DNA from: Klebsiella oxytoca
GTDB taxonomy: Bacteria > Pseudomonadota > Gammaproteobacteria > Enterobacterales > Enterobacteriaceae
DNA length: 64,000 nt
Assembly: GCF_009707385.1 (NCBI RefSeq)
Contig: NZ_CP046115.1
Span: 5,022,001 to 5,086,000 of the forward strand
Reading direction: 5' to 3'
Shown here: piece after piece, positions 1 to 10,404 of the stretch
How the letters are laid out: every line of letters starts with the position of its first letter
Position numbering within the stretch: the stretch's first letter is position 1
Made by a program: the position numbers and the translations under genes
Notes under the pieces: generated by a model
The model's input: only the letters and a program-made list of their open reading frames with translations
Told to the model about the DNA's origin: nothing
The model's database searches: none

Positions 1-1199
1 GCGTTCTCACCAATAACCATACCTTCCGGGATTACGCAGGCGCGGTCAATAATGCAGCGACGCAGGCGGCACGAACGGCCAACCCAAACCTCTGGCAACA
101 AGACGGCCGAATCAATATTACAGAACGAATTCACCCGCACGCGCGGGAACAGCACCGACTGCACTACCACCGAGCCGGAGATAATACATCCGCCGGAAAC
201 CAGTGAGTTCAGGGTCATTCCGTGGCTGCCCGAGCGGTCCTGAACGAATTTGGCCGGCGGTAAAGGCTCCATATGGGTGCGGATCGGCCAGTTCTGGTCG
301 TACATGTCGAGTTCCGGGGTTACCGAAGCCAGGTCGAGGTTGGCTTTCCAGTATGCTTCCAGGGTCCCGACATCGCGCCAGTAGGGCTCTGACTGCGGAT
401 CGGACTGCACGCAGGAGAGTGGGAAAGGATGTGCATATGCCATGCCAGCTTTGGTGATTTTCGGAATAATGTCTTTACCAAAATCGTGGCTGGAGTTTTC
501 ATCGCTGTCGTCGTCTTCCAGAAGCTCATAAAGATAATCAGCATCAAAGACATAGATACCCATACTCGCCAGCGATTTGCTGGCATCTCCCGGCATCGCC
601 GGAGGGTTAGCCGGTTTTTCGACGAAATCGATAATTTTATCGGTCTCATCCACCGCCATCACCCCGAACGCCCGCGCCTCTTCAATAGGCACCGGCATAC
701 AGGCAACGGTGCAACGCGCGCCTTTTTCGACGTGATCGATAAGCATGCGCGAGTAGTCTTGCTTGTAAATATGGTCACCGGCGAGGATAACAACATACTC
801 CGCCTTGTAGCGACGAATAATATCGAGGTTCTGCGTCACCGCATCCGCCGTGCCGCGGTACCAGTTTTCCCCCTGCATTCTTTGCTGAGCGGGCAGCAGG
901 TCCACAAACTCGTTCATCTCTTCATTGAAGAACGACCAGCCGCGCTGGATATGCTGCACCAGAGTATGCGATTGATACTGGGTGATGACGCCGATACGAC
1001 GAATACCTGAGTTAATACAGTTAGATAACGCAAAATCGATAATACGGAACTTACCGCCAAAATGGACAGCAGGTTTCGCGCGTTTATTGGTCAGATCTTT
1101 CAGACGGGTACCACGTCCCCCGGCAAGGATCAGCGCAACGGATTTGATCGGCAACTGACGCGCCAGCATCAACGGATCGTTCTTTTCTACCCCAACCAT
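1..1199 (-). CDS. glgC: Glucose-1-phosphate adenylyltransferase (ADP-glucose pyrophosphorylase), 3' end outside window
   Basis: Makes ADP-glucose from glucose 1-phosphate and ATP, the committed and allosterically controlled step of bacterial glycogen synthesis. The frame runs from ATG at 1199 to the left edge without a stop, about 399 codons; the family is about 431 residues, so roughly the last 30 are missing. Read directly: the nucleotide-binding loop [17 protein letters not shown] near residues 22-38, the [16 protein letters not shown] sugar-phosphate stretch, YRGTADAV, and a left-handed beta-helix-like tail with repeated [12 protein letters not shown] strands. AAGGAG precedes the ATG at a normal distance. 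It lies 80 bp after glgX on the same strand, so it belongs to a glgBXC unit as in E. coli. Only the truncation by the window edge is unusual. Confidence 0.96.
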   Translation of the reverse strand, partial: MVGVEKNDPLMLARQLPIKSVALILAGGRGTRLKDLTNKRAKPAVHFGGKFRIIDFALSNCINSGIRRIGVITQYQSHTLVQHIQRGWSFFNEEMNEFVDLLPAQQRMQGENWYRGTADAVTQNLDIIRRYKAEYVVILAGDHIYKQDYSRMLIDHVEKGARCTVACMPVPIEEARAFGVMAVDETDKIIDFVEKPANPPAMPGDASKSLASMGIYVFDADYLYELLEDDDSDENSSHDFGKDIIPKITKAGMAYAHPFPLSCVQSDPQSEPYWRDVGTLEAYWKANLDLASVTPELDMYDQNWPIRTHMEPLPPAKFVQDRSGSHGMTLNSLVSGGCIISGSVVVQSVLFPRVRVNSFCNIDSAVLLPEVWVGRSCRLRRCIIDRACVIPEGMVIGEN

Positions 1200-1279
1200 A
1201 ATTAACTCCTTTTTTACTCCCCAGCTTGCCTGCCCTTCTCGCCGCGTCGTCGCTTCGAGTCCAACCGGAAGCCCCGAGG

Positions 1280-3256
1280 TTACGACCTTTGAAATACGCA
1301 CACTCCGTGCGCGGGCCCATGCCAGACAGCCATAGTGACCGGATTATCCTCTCCGGCGAAAGGTGGAATGGCTCGCCATTCCCCCGCAGGTAAAGCCATC
1401 TCTGCCACCTCGGCGGTGGCGTTGAGCGCCAGCAGCCAGCGATCGGACAATACGATCTGCAAACGCGGCGCACCGTGCTGCCATTCATCGACAGATAGCG
1501 GCTGTGCATATTGGTTTAACCAGCGAACGCTGCCGTCTCCCTCCTGCCACCAGCGATTCTCGGTTAAAGCCGGAATACGCTGGCGCAGATGAATTAACGC
1601 GGCGGTGAACGCGGTCAACCCGCGGTTAGTATGGTTCCAGTCCAGCCAGGTCAACGCATTATCCTGACAGTAAGCATTATTGTTGCCATGCTGGCTGTGA
1701 CCATGTTCGTCACCCGCCAGCAGCATCGGCGTTCCCTGCGCCAGTAGTAGCGTCGCCAACAGGGCGTGAACGCTGGCACGGCGCCGTTCAATTACAGCAA
1801 GACTCCCTTCTAAACCTTCTATTCCATGATTGTTACTGTAGTTATTGTTAGTCCCATCGCGATTCTCCTCCCCGTTTGCCTCATTGTGTTTCTGATTGAA
1901 ACAAACGCAGTCGCGCAGGGTAAAACCATCATGCGCGGTGACCAGGTTAACCGCCGCCGCCGGCTCTCTTCCGTTACGCTGAAAAACGTCGCTGGAAGCG
2001 GCAAAACGCTGGGCAAAGTCGCCCAGAGAAACATTTTGCTGTAGCCAGAATCGACGCGCGGTATCACGAAAATGATCGTTCCACTCAGCGAATAACGGCG
2101 GAAAATTACCCACCTGATAACCGCCGGGGCCAATATCCCAGGGCTCAGCAATCAGCTTTACTTCCGCCAGGCGCGGATCGTTACGGATAGCCTCAAACAA
2201 TGGCGCATCCTGGCGAAACTCCGGCGTGCGCCCCATCACCGAGGCCAGGTCGAAACGAAAGCCGTCGATGTGGCACTCATCGACCCAAAAACGCAGGCAC
2301 TGGCGCGCATATTCCACCACGCCGGGATGACTGAGGTTGATGGTGTTGCCGCAGCCGGTCCAGTTGTGGTAATCACCGTCTTCCTTAATCCAATAATAGC
2401 TACGGTTATCAATTCCGCGCAGGGAGAAGGTTGGCCCCTCAAGGTCTATCTCCGCGCTATGGTTGAGAACCACATCAAGGAGCACTTCTATCCCCGCCGC
2501 ATGCAGCGCCTTTACCGCATCGCGAAACTCATTTAACGCTTGTTCAGGCGCGCTGGCGTAGCGGGTGTCGAGGGCGAAAATCGCCAGCGGGTTATAGCCC
2601 CAGTAGTTGCTCAATCCCAACCGCTGAAGGCGCGGTTCGCTGGCAAACTGCGCCACCGGCATTAACTCTAGTGCAGTAATGCCAAGCGTGCGGAAGTATT
2701 CGATCATCACCGGATGGCCCAGCGCTTTGTAGGTACCGCGAATCTCTTCCGGGAGCTCAGGGTGCAGATACGTCAGCCCTTTCACGTGCGCTTCATAAAT
2801 CACCGTCTGACCCCAGGGGGTACGCGGCGGCTTATCTCCGCGCCAGTCATAATGCAGGTCGATCACCCGCGACCTGGGCGCTACCGCCGCGCTATCGCGG
2901 TTATCGGGAGCATGGTCGCCGCCGTGAAGGCGCTCGTCGTCAGGCAGCCCGCCGACCACCTGATGACAGCAGGGGTCAAGTAGCAGCTTTGCTGGATTAA
3001 AGCGGTGTCCTTGCGCCGGGTCCCAGGGGCCATGGACGCGGTAACCGTAGTGCAGTCCCGGTCCGACATCAGCCAGCCAGCCGTGCCAGATATCGCCGCT
3101 GCGCGCGGTCAGATCGACACGCCGTTCGTTACCCTGTTCATCAAACACACAGAGCTCCACCCGCTCCGCATGGGCGGAAAAGAGGGCGAAATTCACCCCC
3201 TTGCCGTCGTAGCTGGCCCCCAGGGGGGCGGGATTTCCTGCTGTGAGTGCGATCAT
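1280..3256 (-). CDS. glgX: Glycogen debranching enzyme GlgX
   Basis: 658 residues, the same length as the E. coli isoamylase-type enzyme that hydrolyses alpha-1,6 branches on phosphorylase-limited glycogen. An N-terminal carbohydrate-binding module ([20 protein letters not shown], about residues 11-30) is followed by a GH13 barrel: the nucleophile segment DGFRFDLAS and the acid segment LIAEPWD are both present, as is [11 protein letters not shown] near the conserved late Asp. The start codon overlaps the glgB stop as ATGA, the classic sign of translational coupling, and glgC follows downstream. Cytoplasmic; no signal peptide. No sign of damage. Confidence 0.96.
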   Translation of the reverse strand: MIALTAGNPAPLGASYDGKGVNFALFSAHAERVELCVFDEQGNERRVDLTARSGDIWHGWLADVGPGLHYGYRVHGPWDPAQGHRFNPAKLLLDPCCHQVVGGLPDDERLHGGDHAPDNRDSAAVAPRSRVIDLHYDWRGDKPPRTPWGQTVIYEAHVKGLTYLHPELPEEIRGTYKALGHPVMIEYFRTLGITALELMPVAQFASEPRLQRLGLSNYWGYNPLAIFALDTRYASAPEQALNEFRDAVKALHAAGIEVLLDVVLNHSAEIDLEGPTFSLRGIDNRSYYWIKEDGDYHNWTGCGNTINLSHPGVVEYARQCLRFWVDECHIDGFRFDLASVMGRTPEFRQDAPLFEAIRNDPRLAEVKLIAEPWDIGPGGYQVGNFPPLFAEWNDHFRDTARRFWLQQNVSLGDFAQRFAASSDVFQRNGREPAAAVNLVTAHDGFTLRDCVCFNQKHNEANGEENRDGTNNNYSNNHGIEGLEGSLAVIERRRASVHALLATLLLAQGTPMLLAGDEHGHSQHGNNNAYCQDNALTWLDWNHTNRGLTAFTAALIHLRQRIPALTENRWWQEGDGSVRWLNQYAQPLSVDEWQHGAPRLQIVLSDRWLLALNATAEVAEMALPAGEWRAIPPFAGEDNPVTMAVWHGPAHGVCVFQRS

Positions 3257-5439
3257 TGCGCCTCCCGCACCAGCCAGACCGTCGCCAGCGGCGGCAGCGT
3301 AATGGAGAGCGAGTGTTCACGACCGTGGCTGGCAATCGCTTCGCTTTCCACGACGCCGCCATTGCCGGTATTGCTGCCGTGGTAGTGCATTGAGTCGGTG
3401 TTGAGCTCTTCACGCCAGCGGCCAGGCTGGTTGATACCGAAGCGATAGTCATGGCGCGGTACCGGGGTGAAGTTGCTGGCGACGATAATTTCGTTGCCCG
3501 CCCTGTCGCGACGAACAAAGATAAATACCGAGCGCTCGTGATCGTCCACCACCAGCCATTCGAAACCGTAAGGATCGAAATCCAGCTCATATAACGCTTT
3601 ATGGTGACGATAGGTATGGTTGAGGTCGCGCACCAGCCGCTGGACGCCGTGGTGCCAGTTGTCGCCGCCTTCCAGCAGATGCCAGTCGAGGCTTGCATCG
3701 TGGTTCCACTCGCGCCCCTGGGCAAACTCATTGCCCATAAACAGCAGCTTTTTACCCGGGAAAGCGAACATCCAGCCGTAATAGGCGCGCAGGTTTGCGA
3801 ACTTCTGCCAGGCGTCGCCAGGCATACGGTCGAGAATCGATTTTTTGCCGTGCACCACTTCGTCATGGGAGAGCGGCAGGACGAAGTTTTCGGTGTAGTT
3901 GTAGAGCATACCGAAGGTCATCTTGTCGTGATGATGGCAGCGATACACCGGGTCCAGCTTCATGTAGTCGAGGGTGTCGTGCATCCAGCCGAGATTCCAC
4001 TTGAACCAGAAGCCCAGTCCACCGGTGGATGAAGGACGAGAAACTCCGGCAAAATCGGTAGACTCTTCCGCCATCGTCACCGCGCCTGGCGTCTGTTCGC
4101 CCAGCACGCGGTTGGTATTACGCAGAAACTCAATGGCTTCCAGATTTTCCCGGCCGCCGAATTCATTCGGCACCCACTCACCCTCTTTGCGGCTGTAATC
4201 GCGATAAATCATCGATGCCACCGCGTCGACCCGCAGCGCGTCAATGCCGAAGCGCTCAATCCAGTACAGCGCATTGCCGACCAGGAAATTGCTGACTTCA
4301 CGACGGCCATAGTTGTAAATCAGGGTGTTCCAGTCCTGATGGTAGCCTTCGCGCGGATCGCTATGTTCATACAGGGAAGTACCGTCAAACGAGGCAAGAG
4401 CAAAATCATCCGCCGGGAAATGGCCAGGTACCCAATCCAGAATGACGTTAAGGCCCGCAGCATGCGCGGCGTTGATAAAGTAGCGGAAATCCTCCCGGGT
4501 GCCGAAACGACGGGTTGGCGCATACAGGCCTGTTGGCTGATAGCCCCAGCTGCCGTCGAACGGATGTTCGTTAACCGGCAACAGCTCCAGGTGAGTGAAG
4601 CCCATCCATTTGGCATAAGGCACCAGCTGGTCGGCAAGCTCGCGGTAGCTCAGCCAGAAGTTATTGTCGGTATGGCGTCGCCAGGACCCCAGGTGCACTT
4701 CGTAAATCGATATCGGTGCATCAAACTGGTTAGCCTGCTTGCGCTCCGGCGGCTGTTCGACCTTTTCCGGCAGCCCGCAGATAAGCGAGGCGCTTTCCGG
4801 ACGCATTTGTGCTTCAAAGGCGTAAGGGTCGGACTTCACCCGTAGATGACCGTGAGCATCAATAAGCTCGAATTTATACAGCTGGCCGTTCAGCGCCCCG
4901 GGAACAAACAGCTCCCAGATGCCGGACTCTTTGCGCAGACGCATCGGGTGGCGACGGCCGTCCCAATAGTTAAACTGGCCGACCACCGACACCCGGCGGG
5001 CGTTGGGCGCCCACACCGAAAACCGCGTGCCGACCACGCCGTCCATGGTATCGGCATGCGCGCCCAGCGTTTCATAGGGACGCAGATGCGTGCCTTCCGA
5101 CAGCAGCCAAACGTCGAGATCCTGCAGCAGCGGGCCAAAACGGTACGGATCGTCAATCAGATTCTGCTGTCCGTGCCAGGTAACGGCCAGCTGGTAGCGA
5201 AAAGGGTTTTTACGACGCGGCAGAACGCCGCTAAAGAAACCACGCGCATCAAGTCTTTCTAGCTTGCCGACTTTGCGTCCGGTTTTTGGTTCAATGACCC
5301 ACACATCGGTGGCATCGGGTAATAATGCACGAACTTCCAGCCCGGCGTCGGTGTAATGCATGCCAAGCACGGAAAATGGATCCGCAAAATGGCCGGCGAT
5401 AAGCGCATTAATCACGTCCTTATCAATACGATCAGACAT
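3253..5439 (-). CDS. glgB: 1,4-alpha-glucan branching enzyme GlgB
   Basis: Transfers alpha-1,4 glucan segments to make alpha-1,6 branches in glycogen. 728 residues if translation starts at the ATG at 5439 ([22 protein letters not shown]), which matches the E. coli N terminus and length; an in-frame ATG nine codons upstream is less likely, and AGGA sits about ten bases before the chosen start. Domains: N-terminal module, CBM48 ([17 protein letters not shown]), then a GH13 barrel with the nucleophile in [11 protein letters not shown] near residue 405, the acid in MAEESTDF and [14 protein letters not shown]. First gene of the leftward glg set; the 247 bp upstream hold the asd terminator and presumably the glg promoter. 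Confidence 0.96.
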   Translation of the reverse strand: MSDRIDKDVINALIAGHFADPFSVLGMHYTDAGLEVRALLPDATDVWVIEPKTGRKVGKLERLDARGFFSGVLPRRKNPFRYQLAVTWHGQQNLIDDPYRFGPLLQDLDVWLLSEGTHLRPYETLGAHADTMDGVVGTRFSVWAPNARRVSVVGQFNYWDGRRHPMRLRKESGIWELFVPGALNGQLYKFELIDAHGHLRVKSDPYAFEAQMRPESASLICGLPEKVEQPPERKQANQFDAPISIYEVHLGSWRRHTDNNFWLSYRELADQLVPYAKWMGFTHLELLPVNEHPFDGSWGYQPTGLYAPTRRFGTREDFRYFINAAHAAGLNVILDWVPGHFPADDFALASFDGTSLYEHSDPREGYHQDWNTLIYNYGRREVSNFLVGNALYWIERFGIDALRVDAVASMIYRDYSRKEGEWVPNEFGGRENLEAIEFLRNTNRVLGEQTPGAVTMAEESTDFAGVSRPSSTGGLGFWFKWNLGWMHDTLDYMKLDPVYRCHHHDKMTFGMLYNYTENFVLPLSHDEVVHGKKSILDRMPGDAWQKFANLRAYYGWMFAFPGKKLLFMGNEFAQGREWNHDASLDWHLLEGGDNWHHGVQRLVRDLNHTYRHHKALYELDFDPYGFEWLVVDDHERSVFIFVRRDRAGNEIIVASNFTPVPRHDYRFGINQPGRWREELNTDSMHYHGSNTGNGGVVESEAIASHGREHSLSITLPPLATVWLVREAQ

Positions 5440-5639
5440 GTTTTCATCCTGTTGTAGGTGTCGCACTTTCCTGTTTCTGGCGACTTTTTTTGCCCTGAAC
5501 GGCGCAGCACGTTATGCCTTCCCCTGCTCCGTCCCACCTTCAGGTAAGGAGACGTCATGACCCCTTACTTAAAGCATAGCCAAGGCTGAGTTACCTCCGT
5601 TGAGAAAAATCTAACATTCGCGTTTACTCTTTGTATTAC

Positions 5640-5670
5640 GCAAAAAAAAGGGGTGTTTCAACACCCCTTG
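5640..5670 (-). terminator. Rho-independent terminator of asd
   Basis: Inverted repeat AAGGGGTGTT / AACACCCCTT at 5648-5657 and 5660-5669. On the leftward strand the stem is followed by a run of T (8 A on the + strand at 5642-5649), 17 bases past the asd stop. Separates asd from glgB. Confidence 0.9.
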
Positions 5671-5686
5671 TCTCATCTTGTGACGG

Positions 5687-6793
5687 CTACGCCAGCTGTT
5701 TTAGCATTCGGCGGAGCGGCTCGGCGGCCCCCCACAATAGCTGGTCACCGACGGTGAAGGCCGACAGATACTCCGGCCCCATGTTCAGTTTACGCAGGCG
5801 ACCCACCGGGGTGGTCAGGGTGCCGGTAACAGCAGCCGGGGTCAGCTCACGCATAGTAATTTCACGATCGTTTGGTACCACTTTCGCCCACGGGTTGTGC
5901 GCGGCCAGCAGTTCTTCAACGGTCGGAATAGAAACATCTTTTTTCAGCTTGATAGTAAACGCCTGGCTATGGCAGCGCAGCGCGCCAACGCGAACGCACA
6001 GGCCGTCTACAGGAATCGCTGAGGCAGTGGCGAGGATTTTATTGGTCTCCGCCTGCCCTTTCCACTCTTCACGGCTCTGGCCGTTATCCAGCTGCTTGTC
6101 GATCCAAGGGATCAGGCTGCCCGCCAGAGGAACACCAAAGTTGTCTACCGCCAGCTCGCCGCTGCGGGTCAACGAAGTCACTTTGCGTTCAATATCCAGA
6201 ATCGCAGAAGCCGGATCCGCCAGCTCAGCCGCAACATGGCTATGCAGCTGGCCCATCTGGGTCAGCAGCTCGCGCATATGACGCGCGCCGCCGCCGGAAG
6301 CCGCCTGATAAGTCGCCACGCTAACCCACTCAACCAGATCCTGAGCAAACAGGCCGCCGAGGGACATCAGCATCAGGCTGACGGTACAGTTGCCGCCGAC
6401 AAAGGTTTTAACGCCGTTGTTCAGGCCAGCGGTGATGACATCCTGGTTCACCGGGTCAAGAATGATAATGGCGTCATCTTTCATGCGCAGCGAAGAGGCC
6501 GCGTCAATCCAGTAACCCTGCCAGCCGCTTTCACGCAGCTTCGGGTAAATATCGTTGGTGTAATCGCCGCCCTGACACGTAACAATAATGTCCAGCGCCT
6601 TCAGAGCTTCCAGATCAAAAGCATCCTGAAGCGTGCCACCGGTACTGCCACCAAAAGATGGAGCAGGCTGCCCCAGCTGTGAGGTGGAGAAAAAAACAGG
6701 GCGAATGGCGTCAAAATCGCGCTCTTCAACCATGCGTTGCATGAGGACAGAGCCGACCATTCCGCGCCAGCCGATAAAACCAACATTTTTCAT
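5687..6793 (-). CDS. asd: Aspartate-semialdehyde dehydrogenase
   Basis: Reduces aspartyl phosphate to aspartate semialdehyde with NADPH, the branch step to diaminopimelate/lysine, threonine and methionine. 368 residues, matching the E. coli enzyme (367). Visible: N-terminal Rossmann motif [14 protein letters not shown], the catalytic cysteine C136 in [10 protein letters not shown], and the [13 protein letters not shown] segment that carries the active-site histidine. Cytoplasmic and normally essential because it supplies diaminopimelate for peptidoglycan. It is followed by a strong terminator and is probably transcribed alone. E. coli has yhgN on its upstream side; here the next gene on that side is gntU, 450 bp away. 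Confidence 0.97.
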   Translation of the reverse strand: MKNVGFIGWRGMVGSVLMQRMVEERDFDAIRPVFFSTSQLGQPAPSFGGSTGGTLQDAFDLEALKALDIIVTCQGGDYTNDIYPKLRESGWQGYWIDAASSLRMKDDAIIILDPVNQDVITAGLNNGVKTFVGGNCTVSLMLMSLGGLFAQDLVEWVSVATYQAASGGGARHMRELLTQMGQLHSHVAAELADPASAILDIERKVTSLTRSGELAVDNFGVPLAGSLIPWIDKQLDNGQSREEWKGQAETNKILATASAIPVDGLCVRVGALRCHSQAFTIKLKKDVSIPTVEELLAAHNPWAKVVPNDREITMRELTPAAVTGTLTTPVGRLRKLNMGPEYLSAFTVGDQLLWGAAEPLRRMLKQLA

Positions 6794-7243
6794 AACGTAT
6801 TCCTGCGAGGTGTGTGCTGTTTGTTCCAGGCCAGTTTCCTACTGGTTAGCCCTTCACATTACAAAATGCAGCTAAAGTCGCAAGTGAAATTAATCAATGA
6901 TTGCAAGGCAATCAGTAACGCAGCTAATTTCGCAGAGCGGTAGCCGTCGCTGGCCCCCGGAATACCTTGATGATTATCAGGGTATTTATATTGCAAAGGG
7001 AATAATTTCCGCTGCTATTTTATTGATCAGGATTATGGATATCAGCAGAAATCAGGTTGTTTTAACCTTCCTGACAAAACCCGACAAACCCAGATATAGC
7101 AAGGGATTACGAGCTATGTGATGTATGTCGTACTTCTGATAACGGCAAATCTGGCGGGATTGAAAGCGAGGTTTTCTGGATAAAAGTAGAGCGGAAAAAT
7201 TAACCCGGCGTTATCTCGTTCCGCCGGGTTAATGCTGTGGCGC
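6794..7243. other. 450-bp intergenic region between gntU and asd; no gene seen
   Basis: No open frame here looks like a gene. The right part must hold the asd promoter. The region contains an imperfect hairpin at 6961-6986 (AATACCTTGAT, four-base loop, ATCAGGGTATT; one G-T pair) of unknown role, and the gntU terminator at its left-strand end (7195-7233). E. coli carries yhgN, a MarC-family membrane protein gene, at this position; no remnant of it is recognisable. Confidence 0.6.
7195..7233 (-). terminator. Rho-independent terminator of gntKU
   Basis: Stem TTAACCCGGCG (7200-7210) with CGCCGGGTTAA (7222-7232), then TTTTT on the leftward strand. It begins about 12 bases after the gntU stop. Confidence 0.9.
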
Positions 7244-8584
7244 TTAGCTCAGCAGCGTAAACGCAATCATACCGACGATTGCCCCGACGGTGCCGAGGAT
7301 AGTTTCCATCATCGTCCAGGTCTTCAGCGTTTGCGCTTCGGTCGCGCCGGTAAACTTACCGAACAACCAGAACCCTGCGTCGTTGACGTGGCTGACCACG
7401 ATAGAGCCGCCGGCGATACAGATAGACAGCGCCGCCATCTGCGCGCCGCTGTAGTGCAGCTGTTCGATAACCGGCATGACCAGGCCGACGGCCGTCAGGC
7501 AGGCAACGGTCGCGGAACCCTGAATAATACGCACCGCCGCCGCCAGCACGAAACAGGTGATGGCAATCGGCAGCCCCATGCCGGTAAGCGCTTCGCCGAG
7601 CGCCGGACCTACGCCGGAGTCGACCAGCACCTGCTTGAAGACGCCGCCTGCACCGATGACCAGCAGAATAATGCCCGCAGGCTGGAGAGCATGACCGCAA
7701 ATCTCCATTACTCGGTCTTTCGCCATTCCCTGACGCACCGCCAGGCCATAGATTGCCACCAGGCAAGCGACCAGAATCGCGGTAAACGGATGGCCGATGA
7801 ACTCAAACCATTGGTAGGCGGTAGAACCTTCCGGTACAAAGCGCGCGGCGATAGTTTTCAGACCAACCAACACCAGCGGCAGCAGAATCAGCGAGAGGCT
7901 GAAGCCAAATGACGGCATTTTGCCTTCGCCCAGGTGCGGCTCGCTGATATCGTCAGGAATATGCAGCTCAACGTAGCGGCTAATGAAATTACCCCACAGC
8001 GGCCCGGCAATAATCATCCCCGGTATCGCGGCGCACAGGCCAATCAGGATCATCCAGCCAAAATCAGCGTGCATCTGCGATGCCAGCAGCATCGGCGCAG
8101 GCCCCGGCAGCAGGAACGCAGCCGCAGCGGCTACACCGGCAAACAGCGGGATCACCAGCTTCACAAGGTTGGTGCCGGTATGACGCGCCATCGAGAAAGC
8201 CACGCTGATCAACAGCACGATCGCCACTTCGAAAAACAGCGGCAGCGCGCAGATCAGCCCGGCCAGGCCTATCGCATAGTGGGCGCGATTATGGCCAAAA
8301 GATTTCAACATTTTAACGGCGATCTGGTCGACCGCGCCGGTTTCATGCAGGATCTTTCCGAACATTGCCCCTAGCGCGACGACGATAGCCAGAAAACCCA
8401 GCGTGCCGCCCATGCCTTTTTCCATCGTCGCCGCGATTTTATCCAACGGCATTCCGGAAAAAAGTCCTGCTCCAATAGAAACCACCATCAAAGCCACGAA
8501 GGCATGCATGCGCGCCTTCATGACTAAAAACAGCAGCAGCAAAACGGAGCCGACTGCTGTTAAAACAAGCGTTAATGTACTCAC
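7244..8584 (-). CDS. gntU: Low-affinity gluconate permease GntU
   Basis: 446 residues, identical in length to E. coli GntU, a member of the GntP gluconate:proton symporter family. The protein is almost wholly hydrophobic with about a dozen membrane segments; family signatures such as FFEVAIVLLISVAFSMAR and LLPGPAPMLLASQMHADFG are present. It starts with GTG that shares its first base with the gntK stop (TAGTG), so the two genes are translationally coupled. Together with GntK it takes up and phosphorylates gluconate for the Entner-Doudoroff and pentose phosphate routes. Controlled from the GntR operators upstream of gntK. Confidence 0.95.
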   Translation of the reverse strand: MSTLTLVLTAVGSVLLLLFLVMKARMHAFVALMVVSIGAGLFSGMPLDKIAATMEKGMGGTLGFLAIVVALGAMFGKILHETGAVDQIAVKMLKSFGHNRAHYAIGLAGLICALPLFFEVAIVLLISVAFSMARHTGTNLVKLVIPLFAGVAAAAAFLLPGPAPMLLASQMHADFGWMILIGLCAAIPGMIIAGPLWGNFISRYVELHIPDDISEPHLGEGKMPSFGFSLSLILLPLVLVGLKTIAARFVPEGSTAYQWFEFIGHPFTAILVACLVAIYGLAVRQGMAKDRVMEICGHALQPAGIILLVIGAGGVFKQVLVDSGVGPALGEALTGMGLPIAITCFVLAAAVRIIQGSATVACLTAVGLVMPVIEQLHYSGAQMAALSICIAGGSIVVSHVNDAGFWLFGKFTGATEAQTLKTWTMMETILGTVGAIVGMIAFTLLS

Positions 8585-9114
8585 TAGTTACTGCCTTTGT
8601 TGATCACCTCAATGGTGCTGGCGACCACGCCTTCCAATGACTGGTCGATATCGACGATTAAAACATCGCTTTCATCCGCGCCCGGTTCCTGCAGAGTCTC
8701 GAACTGCGTGACCAGCATTTGAGTTTTAAAGAAGTGGCCTTTACGCGCCTTCAGACGTTGTTCAATAACCGCAAAATCGCCTTTCAGGTAGATAAAGGAG
8801 AGGTTCGGGTTACCTTTACGCAGAATGTCGCGGTAGCTCTTTTTCAGCGCCGAGCAGACAATCAGTGACACTTTATTGGTACGCTGCATGGCAAAGGCAG
8901 CATCGTTCAGCGCCTGCAGCCACGGCTTGCGGTCATCGTCATTTAACGGTTCACCGGAGGCCATCTTATTGATATTGCTGCGCGGATGCAGAAAGTCGCC
9001 GTCGAGAAACGCGGCGTGCAGTTGATGCGCCACTTCGCTGGCGACAGCGGATTTACCGCTGCCGGAAACGCCCATCAGGACATAGATGTGGTGATCATGG
9101 TTAGTCGTGCTCAA
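8584..9114 (-). CDS. gntK: Gluconokinase GntK (thermoresistant type)
   Basis: Phosphorylates gluconate to 6-phosphogluconate with ATP. The homologous N terminus STTNHDHHIYVLMG shows translation begins at TTG, 9112-9114, preceded by a strong GGGAGGAAG Shine-Dalgarno; an ATG 17 codons upstream would add residues not found in the family. With the TTG start the protein has 176 residues, as expected for this P-loop kinase (E. coli 175). Walker A is GVSGSGKS at residues 15-22; the DGDFLHP and CSALKKSYRD segments that contact substrate are intact. Its stop overlaps the gntU start by one base. Repressed by GntR through the two sites at 9189-9215. Confidence 0.96.
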   Translation of the reverse strand: MSTTNHDHHIYVLMGVSGSGKSAVASEVAHQLHAAFLDGDFLHPRSNINKMASGEPLNDDDRKPWLQALNDAAFAMQRTNKVSLIVCSALKKSYRDILRKGNPNLSFIYLKGDFAVIEQRLKARKGHFFKTQMLVTQFETLQEPGADESDVLIVDIDQSLEGVVASTIEVINKGSN

Positions 9115-9188
9115 AGCTTCCTCCCACTGGACACATACGCACAGCCTGGCAGCTTTTAACGGCATGAAATACTGGCGTACAGGTTAAT

Positions 9189-9215
9189 TGTTACGGGTAA
9201 CTGTTATCGGTAACA
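9189..9215. promoter_or_regulatory. Two adjacent GntR operators upstream of gntKU
   Basis: Two palindromes side by side, TGTTACGGGTAACT (9189-9202) and TGTTATCGGTAACA (9202-9215), both close to the known GntR operator core TGTTACC-GGTAACA. They lie 75-100 bp upstream of the gntK start. Known biology: gluconate releases GntR from these sites. Confidence 0.85.
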
Positions 9216-9268
9216 TTGTCATGCCGGAGTTATGGAGAAGCAATAACCATTCGTGCCAGATGTGAATA

Positions 9269-9290
9269 TGTGTGATCTACTTCAAATTTG
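9269..9290. promoter_or_regulatory. Candidate CRP-binding site upstream of gntKU
   Basis: TGTGATCT at 9271-9278 is a perfect CRP half-site; the second half (CTTCAAAT) is poor. Catabolite control of gntKU is known in E. coli, which raises the prior. It lies upstream of the GntR operators, a sensible activator position. Confidence 0.45.
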
Positions 9291-9295
9291 TCAGT

Positions 9296-10291
9296 TTAAA
9301 TAGATCCGCCCGGTGACAACGTGAAACCTAAATCTAACATCTTAGGCGTCACCTCTTCACCGCGAATACGCGCCAGCAGTCGTTCAGCACCAATTCGCCC
9401 CATCCGCTCACGCGGCGTCAGCACGCTGGCCAAACGAGGCTCCATCACCTGACCGATATCGTGACCGTGGAAACCAGCAATCGCCATATCGTCAGGGATC
9501 TTCAGCCCCAGGCGCTGGCACTCAAACGCCGCGCCGACCGCCAGGTCATCGTTGGTACAGAAAATACCGTCAAGCTGCGGATATTCACGACGCGCCTGGC
9601 GCATCAGTTCAATGCCCGATGAATAGGACGAAGACTGCTCAACCATCACGCTGTAGGGCGTCATTCCGGCGTCGAGCATCGCCTGCTCATACCCCTTCTG
9701 TTTGATGATAGTACGTTCATCAAGACGTGCGCCAAGATACGCAACGTGACGGTGACCATGATTGATAATCGCCGCGGTCATCTGCCGGGCCGCTTCGAAG
9801 TTATCAAAACCGACGGCGATATCGAGACACGGCGATTTGCTGTCCATCAGTTCGACAACCGGGATCCCCGCCACTTCAATCATCTTTAATGTGCGCGGCG
9901 TGTGGGTTCGTTCCGTGAGGATCAGGCCGTCAATGTTCCAGGAGAGCATTGACTCCAGGCGTTTTTCTTCCATTTCAGGCTTATAGCCGTAGTGCGCCAG
10001 CATGGTCTGATAACCGAATGAATCGGTCACGCTTTCAATACCGCGCAGTACTTCTGAAAAAACCTGGTTGGTTAACGAGGGCAGCAGCACGCCAACGGCG
10101 CGGCTGGTGGCATTAGAGAGGATGTCAGGGGCGCGATTAGGAATATAACCCAGTTCATCGAGAGCAACGGCAATCTTGCCACGCAGCGCTTCGGAAACCT
10201 GTTCCGGGTTACGTAAGTAGCGACTGACCGTCATTTTGGTCACGCCGACAAGATCGGCTACATCCTGAAGTACGGGTCTTTTCTTTTTCAT
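9296..10291 (-). CDS. gntR: Gluconate-utilisation repressor GntR (LacI family)
   Basis: 331 residues from ATG at 10291 (MKKKRPVLQDVADLVGVTKM), the E. coli length; a longer upstream frame exists but is not conserved, and AGGA stands before the chosen ATG. N-terminal LacI-type helix-turn-helix with hinge (VADLVGVTKMTVSRYLRNPEQV, then DILSNATSRAVGVLLPSL), followed by a periplasmic-binding-protein-like effector domain. It represses gntKU and other gluconate genes until gluconate binds. Same strand as gntK but with its own upstream region; the leftward transcript would read toward gntK across 181 bp that contain the operators. Confidence 0.96.
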   Translation of the reverse strand: MKKKRPVLQDVADLVGVTKMTVSRYLRNPEQVSEALRGKIAVALDELGYIPNRAPDILSNATSRAVGVLLPSLTNQVFSEVLRGIESVTDSFGYQTMLAHYGYKPEMEEKRLESMLSWNIDGLILTERTHTPRTLKMIEVAGIPVVELMDSKSPCLDIAVGFDNFEAARQMTAAIINHGHRHVAYLGARLDERTIIKQKGYEQAMLDAGMTPYSVMVEQSSSYSSGIELMRQARREYPQLDGIFCTNDDLAVGAAFECQRLGLKIPDDMAIAGFHGHDIGQVMEPRLASVLTPRERMGRIGAERLLARIRGEEVTPKMLDLGFTLSPGGSI

Positions 10292-10342
10292 CGTCCTGAC
10301 TGTGTTAAACGAGAGACATTTTCTCAGTTTATCACGGACAAA

Positions 10343-10378
10343 GCCCAACCTTCCCGGATGTTTGGGGAGGTTGGGCAA
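10343..10378 (-). terminator. Terminator hairpin between yhhW and gntR
   Basis: GCCCAACCT (10343-10351) pairs with AGGTTGGGC (10368-10376). On the leftward strand the stem is followed only by TTTGTCC, so termination may be moderate. It follows the yhhW stop and precedes the gntR start by about 50 bases. Confidence 0.7.
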
Positions 10379-10404
10379 TTTATTTAAGCATCTTCCGTAA
10401 GGGA

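Noticed and set aside
429..1010. 193-codon + strand frame inside glgC
   Set aside because: Lies antisense to glgC, whose translation matches the enzyme family throughout. High G+C content makes long antisense frames common here.
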